This document shows positions 1 to 5,773 of a stretch of DNA of 9,970 bases, one piece after another (positions within the stretch are counted from its first letter, which is position 1; the number at the start of each line of letters is the position of its first letter). The DNA is from CAKQOE01 sp963627215 (GTDB lineage: Bacteria > Bacillota > Clostridia > Peptostreptococcales > Anaerovoracaceae): contig CAVGAH010000079.1 of the NCBI GenBank assembly GCA_963627215.1, forward strand, positions 1 to 9,970, written 5' to 3'. The notes under the pieces were generated by a model that worked only from the letters and a program-made list of their open reading frames with translations, did no database searches and was not told where the DNA came from. The position numbers and the translations under genes are program-made.

Positions 1-111
1 TGAACTCCTTTTTTATGAGTATAGTCTGTTCAACTTTTCGTGTCTATGGTTATATTCTAACACCAATTATTATACCATCTGCAAGTGCATACAAAAAGCA
101 AAATTACCTGC

Positions 112-118
112 AGGAGGT
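112..118 (+). promoter_or_regulatory. Strong ribosome binding site of the integrase fragment
   Basis: AGGAGGT lies 6 bases before the ATG at 125, a near-perfect complement to the 16S rRNA 3' end. It fixes this start and shows that the 5' end of the integrase gene is intact although its 3' half is missing. Confidence 0.75.
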
Positions 119-124
119 AAAATT

Positions 125-673
125 ATGGCTAAAAAAGCACCGCGCGCTGACGGTCGCGTTGAAATCAAGAAAACTGTTACTTATTCTGACGGCAGTAAGA
201 AACGCATGTCATTCTATGGCAAAACAGCAAAGGCAGCAGAAAAAGCTTACCAGCTCTATCTGCTGAAGGTCGAAAACTTTGAAAAAACAAAACCTAAAAC
301 TCCCCTCTTCAGTACCGTATCCGCTACCTGGCTCAATATAAAAGAAAAAAGCGTCCAGGATAAAACGTGGCGCGGATACAAATCTAAGGTCCAGCAATTC
401 GATGAGGTGTTCGGCTCGCGCCCGATCGGCGACATAACGGCGAGTGAGCTGCAGCTTTACCTTGCTTCCCATTCACACGAATCAGAAAATACCGTAAAAA
501 AGAGATTGATCTATCTCAAAGGTATATTTGATATGGCAGTTATGGACAAATATATCCCGTCCAATCCCATGCTGCATGTAACGCTGCCTAAATGCGTACC
601 TCAGAAGGAGCATGTTTTTTATACCCCGGAGCAGACGCGCCGTTTTATGCCGATTTTGACCGTTTTTATATAA
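125..673 (+). CDS. Truncated tyrosine recombinase (phage-type integrase), N-terminal half only
   Basis: This 182-residue protein resembles the first half of integrases of phages and integrative elements, which normally run to roughly 350-400 residues. Residues 10-58 look like an arm-type DNA-binding domain (basic, with GRVEIKKTVTYSDGSKK followed by an alanine/lysine-rich helix). Residues 62-155 look like the SAM-like core-binding domain, with TWRGYKSKVQQF and ENTVKKRLIYLKGIFDMAV. The catalytic domain should begin around YTPEQTRRFM (166-175), but the reading departs into PILTVFI and stops. The R-H-R-Y catalytic residues are therefore absent, and there is no room for them before the tRNA terminator at 698. 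The start is supported by a very strong AGGAGGT site at 112-118. It is most likely a pseudogene left by an element inserted beside the tRNA operon. A retained DNA-binding fragment acting as a regulator is possible but unsupported. Family confidence is good; functionality is doubtful. Confidence 0.8.
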   Translation: MAKKAPRADGRVEIKKTVTYSDGSKKRMSFYGKTAKAAEKAYQLYLLKVENFEKTKPKTPLFSTVSATWLNIKEKSVQDKTWRGYKSKVQQFDEVFGSRPIGDITASELQLYLASHSHESENTVKKRLIYLKGIFDMAVMDKYIPSNPMLHVTLPKCVPQKEHVFYTPEQTRRFMPILTVFI

Positions 674-697
674 GTCCGGCAAGCCTTAAAATGAGCA

Positions 698-734
698 TTA
701 AAAAACCCTTGTAACGTTGAAATTACAAGGGTTT
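698..734 (-). terminator. Rho-independent terminator of the tRNA operon
   Basis: On the minus strand a 12-bp perfect stem (703-714 pairing with 723-734, AAACCCTTGTAA on the 5' arm) with an 8-base loop runs into a T-rich tail ending at about 698. It lies 5 bases beyond the CCA of tRNA-Cys, so it ends the six-tRNA transcript. On the plus strand the downstream tract is short (GTTTGAG), so it would be a weak terminator for the integrase fragment. Confidence 0.85.
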
Positions 735-739
735 GAGTA

Positions 740-813
<74 letters not shown>

Positions 814-831
814 ATACTTATTCAGTTAAAT

Positions 832-861
832 TTGCAGTTCCCTGAAATCAGAGAACTGCAA
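832..861 (-). other. Long stem-loop between tRNA-Gln and tRNA-Cys
   Basis: Nine perfect base pairs (TTGCAGTTC at 832-840 with GAACTGCAA at 853-861) extend through four more pairs, one of them G-U, to leave a 4-base loop. The result is a hairpin of about 13 bp in a 53-base spacer. On the minus strand it is followed by ATTTAACTG, too poor in T for a strong terminator. It may separate or partly attenuate tRNA-Cys from the upstream tRNAs, or serve as an RNase processing site. Confidence 0.6.
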
Positions 862-866
862 TAGAT

Positions 867-941
867 TGGCGGGGGTAGAAGGATTCGAACCTTCGCATGA
901 CGGAATCAGAATCCGTTGCCTTACCGCTTGGCGATACCCCT
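867..941 (-). tRNA. tRNA-Gln (anticodon CTG)
   Basis: The cloverleaf has a D arm GCC...GGC, an anticodon stem ACGGA/TCCGT with loop TTCTGAT (anticodon CTG, reading CAG), a T arm GAAGG-TTCGAAT-CCTTC and encoded CCA with G73. The sequence closely follows the usual bacterial tRNA-Gln pattern. The first acceptor position is odd: A1 faces C72, where bacterial tRNA-Gln usually has U1-A72. Pairs 2-71 to 7-66 are regular. Confidence 0.95.
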
Positions 942-961
942 ACGGTGTTGATATTAAAATA

Positions 962-1038
962 TGGGGTGGATGGTGAGATTCGAACTCACGTATACAGGAA
1001 TCACAATCCTGGGTCTTAACCACTTGACGACACCCACC
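962..1038 (-). tRNA. tRNA-His (anticodon GTG)
   Basis: The acceptor GTGGGTG pairs with CATCCAC and is preceded by the diagnostic extra G at -1, which faces C73. The anticodon loop TTGTGAT gives GTG. The T arm is GTGAG-TTCGAAT-CTCAC and CCA is encoded. It lies 20 bases from each neighbouring tRNA. Confidence 0.97.
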
Positions 1039-1058
1039 ATACATTTAATCATCAAAAA

Positions 1059-1135
1059 TGGCGATCCGGAACGGGCTCGAACCGTCGACCTCCAGCGTGA
1101 CAGGCTGGCATTCTAACCAACTGAACTACCGGACC
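1059..1135 (-). tRNA. tRNA-Asp (anticodon GTC)
   Basis: The acceptor GGTCCGG pairs with CCGGATC (one G-U pair), followed by G73 and CCA. The D arm GTTC...GAAT and the anticodon stem CCAGC/GCTGG with loop CTGTCAC (anticodon GTC) match the bacterial tRNA-Asp pattern. The T arm is ACGGG-type with TTCGAGC. G73 is the expected Asp discriminator. Confidence 0.96.
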
Positions 1136-1150
1136 GCATTCTTAATAATT

Positions 1151-1167
1151 AACTGAGCTTGTCAGTT
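1151..1167 (-). other. Small stem-loop between tRNA-Val and tRNA-Asp
   Basis: AACTGA (1151-1156) pairs perfectly with TCAGTT (1162-1167) around a 5-base loop, inside the 36-base spacer. It is probably a spacer structure seen by tRNA-processing nucleases. There is no T-run, so it is not a terminator. Confidence 0.45.
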
Positions 1168-1171
1168 AAAA

Positions 1172-1247
1172 TGGTGGGCGCTATAGGGCTCGAACCTATG
1201 ACCTCCTGCTTGTAAGGCAGATGCTCTCCCAGCTGAGCTAAGCGCCC
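1172..1247 (-). tRNA. tRNA-Val (anticodon TAC)
   Basis: The acceptor GGGCGCT pairs with AGCGCCC, followed by A73 and encoded CCA. The anticodon stem CTGCC/AGCAG closes around loop TTACAAG-type with anticodon TAC. The T arm ATAGG-TTCGAGC-CCTAT is regular. It is separated from tRNA-Met by only 5 bases, so the two are certainly co-transcribed. Confidence 0.97.
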
Positions 1248-1252
1248 ATAAT

Positions 1253-1329
1253 TGGTAGCGGGAATAGGGATCGAACCTACGACCTTCCGGGTATGAACCG
1301 GACGCTCTAGCCAGCTGAGCTATCCCGCC
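1253..1329 (-). tRNA. tRNA-Met, elongator type (anticodon CAT)
   Basis: The acceptor GGCGGGA pairs with TCCCGCT (G1-U72 wobble), and CCA is encoded. The anticodon stem TCCGG/CCGGA carries loop TTCATAC. An initiator is excluded because the three G-C pairs at the bottom of the anticodon stem and a mismatched 1-72 are absent. The lysidine-type tRNA-Ile2 is less likely: the TTCATAC loop and GCTACCA end match Firmicutes elongator tRNA-Met. It is the first gene of the operon. Confidence 0.93.
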
Positions 1330-1375
1330 ACATATATGGTTTGTACTCAAGCGTTCTCGCGAACACGACCATATT

Positions 1376-1404
1376 ATGGTAACATTTTTGTAGGTCACTG
1401 TCAA
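1376..1404 (-). promoter_or_regulatory. Sigma-A promoter of the tRNA operon
   Basis: On the minus strand a perfect -35 TTGACA (1399-1404) is followed after 17 bases by TACCAT (1376-1381). Transcription would start near 1369, about 40 bases before tRNA-Met. A consensus -35 at optimal spacing is typical of strong stable-RNA promoters. Confidence 0.8.
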
Positions 1405-1539
1405 CAACTTTTTTAATTTCGTGAAAACTTTTTTAAGAAATCATTGAGTCGTAATAACTACTCGTGACGTTACTTTTAGAAGTATACACGCACACTCGCC
1501 ATAATGCAAGTATTTTTTTTATTTTCACAACTTTTTTTA

Positions 1540-1548
1540 TGCTATAGT
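1540..1548 (+). promoter_or_regulatory. Candidate extended -10 promoter of the moxR-vWA operon
   Basis: TG-C-TATAGT forms an extended -10 element (TATAGT at 1543-1548). No -35 hexamer is well placed; TTTTCA at a short spacing is the best available, which extended -10 promoters can tolerate. Transcription from about 1555 would give a leader of about 190 bases carrying all four stem-loops. Moderate to low confidence. Confidence 0.4.
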
Positions 1549-1592
1549 CTTTACCGCTTTTTACATATATAATTGATTTATCGATACTAACA

Positions 1593-1706
1593 CCGCGGCA
1601 CTGTTTTTTCAAACGCCGCGGTCTCAGGCGGCCGGGGCCGCGTCAGGTATTATCAGGAGCTTTGCTCCGCATTACTGCATTCGGATCTTATTCGTTATCC
1701 GATGCA
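1593..1706 (+). repeat. Run of four stem-loops in the leader of the moxR operon
   Basis: The first is CCGCGGC (1593-1599) with GCCGCGG (1615-1621), 7 bp. The second is GCGGC (1628-1632) with GCCGC (1637-1641), loop CGGG. The third is GGAGC (1656-1660) with GCTCC (1664-1668), loop TTT. The fourth is TGCA-T-TCGGAT (1676-1686) with ATCCGATGCA (1697-1706), 10 bp with one bulged T. None is followed by a T-run, so they are not simple terminators. They may shape the mRNA leader or be members of a small palindromic repeat family like that at 7262-7451. Confidence 0.6.
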
Positions 1707-1743
1707 TAGCATAGAGAAGTTATATGGAAGGAGAAATATATTA

Positions 1744-2568
1744 ATGTTAAATGGTTTTGATTCCAGCACTAAGTATGTCGCGTCTCAGGAGCTGATGAAT
1801 TCGGTAAATGTCGCTATGGCGCTCAAGAAGCCGCTGCTCATAAAGGGTGAACCCGGTACCGGTAAAACTATGCTCGCTGAGGCTATCGCTGAAACGCTCG
1901 GTATGGAGCTCATAATATGGAATATAAAGTCTACTACAAAGGCGCAGGACGGGCTTTACGTATACGATACCGTTCAGCGTCTGTACGACAGCCAGTTCGG
2001 CGAGGGCAGCGTTGACGACATAAAGAAGTATATAAAACTCGGCAAGATGGGCGAAGCTTTTTCTTCTGACAAGCAGGTCGTGCTGCTTATCGACGAGATA
2101 GATAAAGCTGACCTTGAATTCCCGAACGACCTTCTCTGGGAGCTCGACAAGATGGAGTTCTATATAAATGAAACTAAGGAAACTATAACGGCGAAGCACA
2201 GACCTATAGTTATCATTACTTCAAACGCTGAAAAGGAGCTGCCTGATGCGTTCCTCAGACGCTGCATCTTCCACTTCATAGAGTTCCCGAGCCCTGAAAA
2301 GATGCACGAGATAGTAAGCGTACACTACCCTGACCTCGACAAGCATCTGCTCGGACAGGCTATGGAAGCGTTTTACTGGATCCGTTCCATGCCTGATGTT
2401 CAGAAGAAGCCGAGCACGTCGGAGCTTCTTGACTGGCTGCAGGCTATGGTGCTCGGCGGCGTTCCGGCAGAGGCTGTAAAGCAGGATTTTCCTTTTATCG
2501 GCACGTTGCTTAAGAAGAATCAGGATATCGATATTTTCCACCGCTACAAGAACCGCGGCATGAGATAA
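1744..2568 (+). CDS. MoxR-family AAA+ ATPase
   Basis: This 274-residue ATPase belongs to the MoxR group, chaperone-like AAA+ proteins that usually act with a von Willebrand A partner to remodel or activate a client complex. The Walker A motif GEPGTGKT is at 35-42, Walker B VVLLIDEID at 112-120, sensor 1 in IVIITSN (N161), and the probable arginine finger in the DAFLRRC segment (R172/R173). The length is typical of stand-alone MoxR ATPases, and no membrane segment is visible, so it is probably cytosolic. The ATG at 1744 is preferred because GGAAGGAG lies 10 bases before it; an in-frame ATG at 1702 sits inside a leader hairpin and has no ribosome binding site. The stop is 12 bases from the vWA gene, so the two form an operon. 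The client is unknown; in CO dehydrogenase systems a similar pair helps metal-site maturation, but no such enzyme is encoded here. Confidence 0.9.
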   Translation: MLNGFDSSTKYVASQELMNSVNVAMALKKPLLIKGEPGTGKTMLAEAIAETLGMELIIWNIKSTTKAQDGLYVYDTVQRLYDSQFGEGSVDDIKKYIKLGKMGEAFSSDKQVVLLIDEIDKADLEFPNDLLWELDKMEFYINETKETITAKHRPIVIITSNAEKELPDAFLRRCIFHFIEFPSPEKMHEIVSVHYPDLDKHLLGQAMEAFYWIRSMPDVQKKPSTSELLDWLQAMVLGGVPAEAVKQDFPFIGTLLKKNQDIDIFHRYKNRGMR

Positions 2569-2580
2569 AAGAGGCCGGAT

Positions 2581-3780
2581 ATGTTTATAAAATTTTTCTA
2601 TCTGCTGCGCCAGCGCGGGCTTAAAGTCTCGCTGAACGAATGGATGGCTCTGATGGATGCTCTCGAGCAGGGGCTCGGGCAGTCGAGTCTGAGCGCCTTT
2701 TACTACCTCTGCAGGGCGGTGCTGATAAAAAGCGAGGCTGATTACGATAAATTTGACATGGCGTTTGCTGAGTTCTTTAAGGGCGTAAAAACGCCTGAGG
2801 AGATACCTGAGGAGGTCTGGAACTGGCTCGATAAGGAGCTCGAAGTTCCTGCAGAGTTCATAGAGCGCATGATGCAGGAGCTTCCTCAGTTTGATTTTGA
2901 CGAGCTGCAAAAGATGCTCGAGGAGCGTTTAAAGGAACAGCATGAGGAGCACAACGGCGGCGGCTACTGGATAGGTACAGGCGGAACTTCGCCCTTCGGT
3001 CACGGCGGTTATAATCCCGCGGGCATCCGTATCGGCGGCGAGAGCCGCCACAGGTCGGCTGTACAGGTCGCAGGTGAGCGTAATTTCAGGGATTTCCGCG
3101 AGGATAATATTCTCGATATCCGCAGCTTTCAGATGGCTTTCCGCAAGCTGCGCCAGTTCTCGAGCAAGAATGACGGTCCTAAGACTGAGCTCGACGTAGA
3201 CCAGACTATACAGGCTACATGCAATAACGCAGGTAATCTGAAGCTCGTATTCGACCGTCCGCGCAAGAACACCGTAAAAGTCCTGCTGCTGTTTGACTCA
3301 GCCGGTTCGATGTCTGTCTACAGCCAGATATGCAGCCAGCTTTTCCAGGCGGCTCACCAGTCGAATCATTTCAAATCGCTCAAAGTATATTATTTCCATA
3401 ATTGCTTTTATCAGGAACTTTTTACAGACCCGAGCTGCAACAAGAAATCTGTCGTTGATACACAGTGGGTGCTCAACAACCTGGACAGCGAGTATAAAGC
3501 AATAATAGTCGGTGACGCCTGCATGGCGCCGAGCGAGCTGCTGAGAGTCGGCGGCGCTTCCTACCGCATATCGTACAACCCTGAGCCGGGCGTCGTATGG
3601 CTGCGCCGCGTGAAGCAGAAGTATCCGCACGTCATATGGCTAAATCCTATTTCAAAAAAATCGTGGAATATCGTATACGGCAACCACACGCTCAGCATGA
3701 TAAGAGACATATTCCCGATGTACCCGCTCTCTCTCGAGGGACTTGATGAAGGGATAAAGAAGCTGCTTGTTAATCGGTAA
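2581..3780 (+). CDS. CoxE-like von Willebrand factor A domain protein, MoxR partner
   Basis: This 399-residue protein has a helical N-terminal region (1-120), a glycine-rich linker (126-153, with WIGTGGTSPFG and GYNPAGIRIGG) typical of the vWA proteins coded beside MoxR ATPases, and a C-terminal vWA domain from about residue 230. The metal-binding (MIDAS) motif reads D239-S-A-G-S243, with alanine where classical DxSxS motifs have the middle serine; related CoxE-like proteins often carry glycine there, so this may be a family trait. A later metal-ligand candidate is D312 in IIVGDACMAP. There is no signal peptide or transmembrane helix. It starts 12 bases after the ATPase gene with a modest AAAGAGG site and ends just before a strong terminator. 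It presumably binds the ATPase and presents it to an unknown client. Confidence 0.85.
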   Translation: MFIKFFYLLRQRGLKVSLNEWMALMDALEQGLGQSSLSAFYYLCRAVLIKSEADYDKFDMAFAEFFKGVKTPEEIPEEVWNWLDKELEVPAEFIERMMQELPQFDFDELQKMLEERLKEQHEEHNGGGYWIGTGGTSPFGHGGYNPAGIRIGGESRHRSAVQVAGERNFRDFREDNILDIRSFQMAFRKLRQFSSKNDGPKTELDVDQTIQATCNNAGNLKLVFDRPRKNTVKVLLLFDSAGSMSVYSQICSQLFQAAHQSNHFKSLKVYYFHNCFYQELFTDPSCNKKSVVDTQWVLNNLDSEYKAIIVGDACMAPSELLRVGGASYRISYNPEPGVVWLRRVKQKYPHVIWLNPISKKSWNIVYGNHTLSMIRDIFPMYPLSLEGLDEGIKKLLVNR

Positions 3781-3783
3781 TAT

Positions 3784-3825
3784 AAAAAGACGGTACATTT
3801 TTTGCAGATCTGTACCGTCTTTTTT
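3784..3825. terminator. Strong bidirectional terminator after the moxR-vWA operon
   Basis: AAAAAGACGGTACA (3784-3797) pairs with TGTACCGTCTTTTT (3811-3824) around a 13-base loop. The GC-containing core is flanked by an A-run on the left and a T-run on the right, so it works for both strands. It lies 4 bases after the vWA stop and can also catch read-through from proC, whose gene ends at 3970 on the opposite strand. Confidence 0.92.
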
Positions 3826-3860
3826 ATGTTCTTTTGAATCTCGCTCCTTATCTTGCAAGC

Positions 3861-3884
3861 GAGTTTTCTTTTGAGTTTTCTTTT
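3861..3884. repeat. Two tandem copies of a 12-base unit
   Basis: GAGTTTTCTTTT is repeated twice without a gap. A hairpin CTCGC (3840-3844) with GCGAG (3859-3863) lies directly before it, and followed by these T-rich repeats it could be a second weak plus-strand terminator. No other role is visible. Confidence 0.5.
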
Positions 3885-3895
3885 GAATTTTTCAA

Positions 3896-3932
3896 CAGGC
3901 CTGCGGCGCCATAGATGCGCGCGTCACCGCGC
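3896..3932. repeat. GC-rich palindromes downstream of proC
   Basis: CAGGCCTG (3896-3903) is a perfect palindrome, GGCGCC (3905-3910) is another, and GCGCG-TCAC-CGCGC (3919-3932) is a perfect 5-bp stem with a 4-base loop. They lie in the gap between the convergent vWA and proC genes. No T-run follows on the minus strand, so this is not a clear proC terminator. It resembles the other intergenic palindrome clusters in the window. Confidence 0.45.
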
Positions 3933-3969
3933 TGACAGGATAAAGCATGAGGCTCCGCCCGCTGCGCTT

Positions 3970-4779
3970 TTACATTTTTTTAGATTTTTCTGTCGCGGCT
4001 GTTATGGCGTCTATTATCGTGCTGCGGAAGCTGCCGCGTTCAAGGACGCTTACGGCTTCTATCGTAGTTCCTCCCGGCGAGCATACTGCATCCTTGAGCG
4101 TTCCCGGGTGCTCGCCTGTTTCAAGGACCATCTTTGCTGCGCCGAGGACTGACTGTGCGGCAAATTCATAAGCCTGAGCGCGCGGCATGCCTGACTTTAC
4201 GCCACCGTCTGCCATGGCTTCTATGAACATGTATACGTATGCCGGGCTGCAGCCTGATACTGCGCCTGCTACATCCATGAGACTTTCCGGTATCTCTGAC
4301 GCCGTGCCTATTCCAGTAAATATTTCCATTACAGATGCAAATTCTTCATCGGTTACGGCGCTGTTGCGGCAGAGGGCGCTCATCGCTTCGCCTACCATTG
4401 CAGGCGTGTTTGGCATTACTCTTATTATCTTGCGTTTATCTGCCGGTACATCCGCACTATCCAGCATGTCTGAGATTGCCTGCATGCTCTTTCCTGCCGC
4501 TATTGATATTACGAGCTGGCTTTCCTTCAGGCGAGGAGCTGCTTCTGCAAGGACTTTTGCCATGTCCTTCGGCTTTACGGCTACCATTATCGCGTCGGCT
4601 GCGTCTGTAAGCGCTGCCGTGTCTGCCGCGAGCGTTATTCCCAGCTCTGACTTCATGGCTTCGAGCTTTTCAGGGTGATGGCCGCAGACTATTATGTCTG
4701 ACGGCGCTGCGCCTGCAGCTATATATCCTTTTATGATGGCCGTTCCCATGTTTCCGGCGCCTATTATTCCTAATCTCAT
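3970..4779 (-). CDS. proC: Pyrroline-5-carboxylate reductase
   Basis: ProC catalyses the last step of proline synthesis, NAD(P)H-dependent reduction of 1-pyrroline-5-carboxylate to proline, in the cytosol. The 269-residue length is normal. The N-terminal Rossmann fold is marked by GIIGAGNMG (4-12) and VKP (68-70), followed by RVMPNTPAMVG (120-130). The C-terminal helical dimerisation domain contains GCSPAYVYMFIEAMADGG (176-193) and the family signature AVCSPGGTTIEAV (231-243). The ATG at 4779 has an AAGGAGG site at 4793-4799, with a rather long spacer of 13 bases. It is the last gene of the pro cluster, 117 bases after proB in transcription order. No convincing separate promoter lies in that gap, so co-transcription with proB is likely. 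Confidence 0.97.
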   Translation of the reverse strand: MRLGIIGAGNMGTAIIKGYIAAGAAPSDIIVCGHHPEKLEAMKSELGITLAADTAALTDAADAIMVAVKPKDMAKVLAEAAPRLKESQLVISIAAGKSMQAISDMLDSADVPADKRKIIRVMPNTPAMVGEAMSALCRNSAVTDEEFASVMEIFTGIGTASEIPESLMDVAGAVSGCSPAYVYMFIEAMADGGVKSGMPRAQAYEFAAQSVLGAAKMVLETGEHPGTLKDAVCSPGGTTIEAVSVLERGSFRSTIIDAITAATEKSKKM

Positions 4780-4864
4780 TTTATTACAACTTCCTCCTTT
4801 TTATTTTAAAACAAAAGCAGCGCGCGACACCAATTCTGTTATCACGAGCCGCCTTTGGCTGTAT

Positions 4865-4879
4865 GCGCGCCGGGCGCGC
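4865..4879. repeat. 15-base palindrome GCGCGCCGGGCGCGC, copy 1
   Basis: This perfect inverted repeat (6-bp stem, 3-base core) lies between proB and proC, 17 bases beyond the proB stop. An identical copy occurs at 9919-9933. On the plus strand it is followed by TTATTTTATT, resembling a terminator, but no plus-strand gene precedes it. On the minus strand, the direction of proB, no T-run follows. It may be a transcript-processing or protein-binding site. Confidence 0.65.
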
Positions 4880-4896
4880 TTATTTTATTGTATTAG

Positions 4897-5694
4897 TTAT
4901 TCGCAGCAGAACACTGTCGCTTTTTCCTCGCCTGCGGCGAGCTTTCCGAGGATGTTTTCCTTGCGGCTGTTTGTAATTATCATAGACGCGCCGAATCTGT
5001 TTACGATCTCTGCTGCGTGCAGCTTCGTTACCATGCCGCCCGTACCGAACTCGCTCTTGCCATCGGTGCTTATGTTCTTTCTGAGCTCCTCTACGTTGCT
5101 TACGGCTTCTATGAGGACTGCGTCGCTGTAAGTGTTAGGGTCTTTATCGTAAACGCCGTCTATATCGCTCATAAGTATCAGCAGATCTGCTGCCCAGAGG
5201 TTCGCTGTAAGCGCGCTCAACGTATCGTTGTCGCCTATCTTTATTTCGTCAACGCTTACGCTGTCGTTCTCGTTTACGATAGGGATAACGCCCTCGTCAA
5301 CGAGCGTGAAGAGCGCGTTGCGGATATTGAGCTCTCTGTGATGATCTTCAAAATCTTCCTTCGTAAGAAGGAGCTGCGCTACGTGCAGTCCGTACTCCGC
5401 AAAAAGCTCCTTGTAAGCGTTCATAAGCTCTACCTGGCCGATCGCGCAGAGTGCCTGCTTGTAGTTTATATCACTCTTGCGGCTCCATTTGTTTATCGCC
5501 GCTACTCCGCAGCTTCCCGCACCGGATGATACGATGACTACGCGCTTGCCGCTGTTTATTAGCTGCATCACCTGTGCGGTGATGGCTTTCATTATTTCTC
5601 TGTTGACCTTTCCGGTCTCGTCGGAAATCGTGTTGCTTCCAAGCTTTATGACTATTTTTTTCGATTCCCTTATAAGCTGTTCAGGTGTTTTCAT
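4897..5694 (-). CDS. proB: Glutamate 5-kinase, short form without PUA domain
   Basis: ProB phosphorylates L-glutamate with ATP to gamma-glutamyl phosphate, the committed and usually proline-inhibited step of proline synthesis. The amino-acid-kinase fold shows KLGSN (17-21), VSSGA (55-59), NENDSV (141-146), GDND (154-157), SDIDGVYDKDP (176-186) and GTGGM (217-221). The protein is 265 residues, against about 367 for E. coli ProB, and stops at the end of the kinase domain, so the C-terminal PUA domain is absent. Such short forms exist in other bacteria. The start MKTPEQ at 5694 is chosen because it aligns with family N-termini and has AAAGGAA upstream, although the spacing is long. An in-frame ATG at 5769 would add 25 non-conserved residues reaching into the purB stop region. 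The gene lies 79 bases after purB. Confidence 0.95.
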   Translation of the reverse strand: MKTPEQLIRESKKIVIKLGSNTISDETGKVNREIMKAITAQVMQLINSGKRVVIVSSGAGSCGVAAINKWSRKSDINYKQALCAIGQVELMNAYKELFAEYGLHVAQLLLTKEDFEDHHRELNIRNALFTLVDEGVIPIVNENDSVSVDEIKIGDNDTLSALTANLWAADLLILMSDIDGVYDKDPNTYSDAVLIEAVSNVEELRKNISTDGKSEFGTGGMVTKLHAAEIVNRFGASMIITNSRKENILGKLAAGEEKATVFCCE

Positions 5695-5702
5695 ATCACT
5701 TG

Positions 5703-5724
5703 TTAAACGTTTCCTTTTAAACGT
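5703..5724. repeat. Direct repeat TTAAACGT in the proB leader
   Basis: Two copies of TTAAACGT (5703-5710 and 5717-5724), 14 bases apart in period, flank the presumed ribosome binding site of proB. They could be a protein-binding site or chance in AT-rich DNA. Low confidence in any function. Confidence 0.3.
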
Positions 5725-5773
5725 GTTTTGCCCGGGAGACGACCACATGCAGCGACCGTCATCCGGCATTAAG

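Larger units (their letters stand above)
1330..1743. other. Gene-free region between the tRNA operon and the moxR operon
   Basis: No coding potential is visible in this 414-base stretch. The left part (to about 1405) holds the tRNA promoter and leader. The middle (about 1405-1590) is AT-rich with a candidate plus-strand promoter at 1540-1548. The right part (1593-1706) changes abruptly to GC-rich palindromes. A ribosome binding site for the next gene follows at 1726-1733. Confidence 0.7.

Noticed and set aside
1353..1364. GTTCTCGCGAAC near the tRNA promoter as a LexA box
   Set aside because: The Gram-positive LexA site has GAAC before GTTC; here the half-sites are in reverse order, so it is only a 4-bp stem in the tRNA leader.
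1162..1407. Minus-strand reading of 81 codons over the tRNA genes
   Set aside because: It runs through tRNA-Val, tRNA-Met and the promoter; the apparent protein is translated tRNA sequence.
1586..1621. ACACCGCGGCAC resembling a T-box element before an antiterminator-like hairpin
   Set aside because: The upstream part of the T-box consensus (GGGTGG) is missing, no specifier stem is apparent, and the gene downstream is not linked to amino-acid supply.
2221..2910. Minus-strand reading of 229 codons across the moxR-vWA junction
   Set aside because: It lies opposite two genes with clear motifs and spans their junction; no domain or ribosome binding site supports it.
4187..4678. Plus-strand reading of 163 codons opposite proC
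   Set aside because: It is a mirror frame of a clear proC gene, has low-complexity Ser/Ala/Ile content, no ribosome binding site and no recognised domain.
4803..4833. TTGGTG and TAAAAT as a separate proC promoter
   Set aside because: The spacer is 19 bases and transcription would start inside the proC ribosome binding site, so it cannot serve this start.
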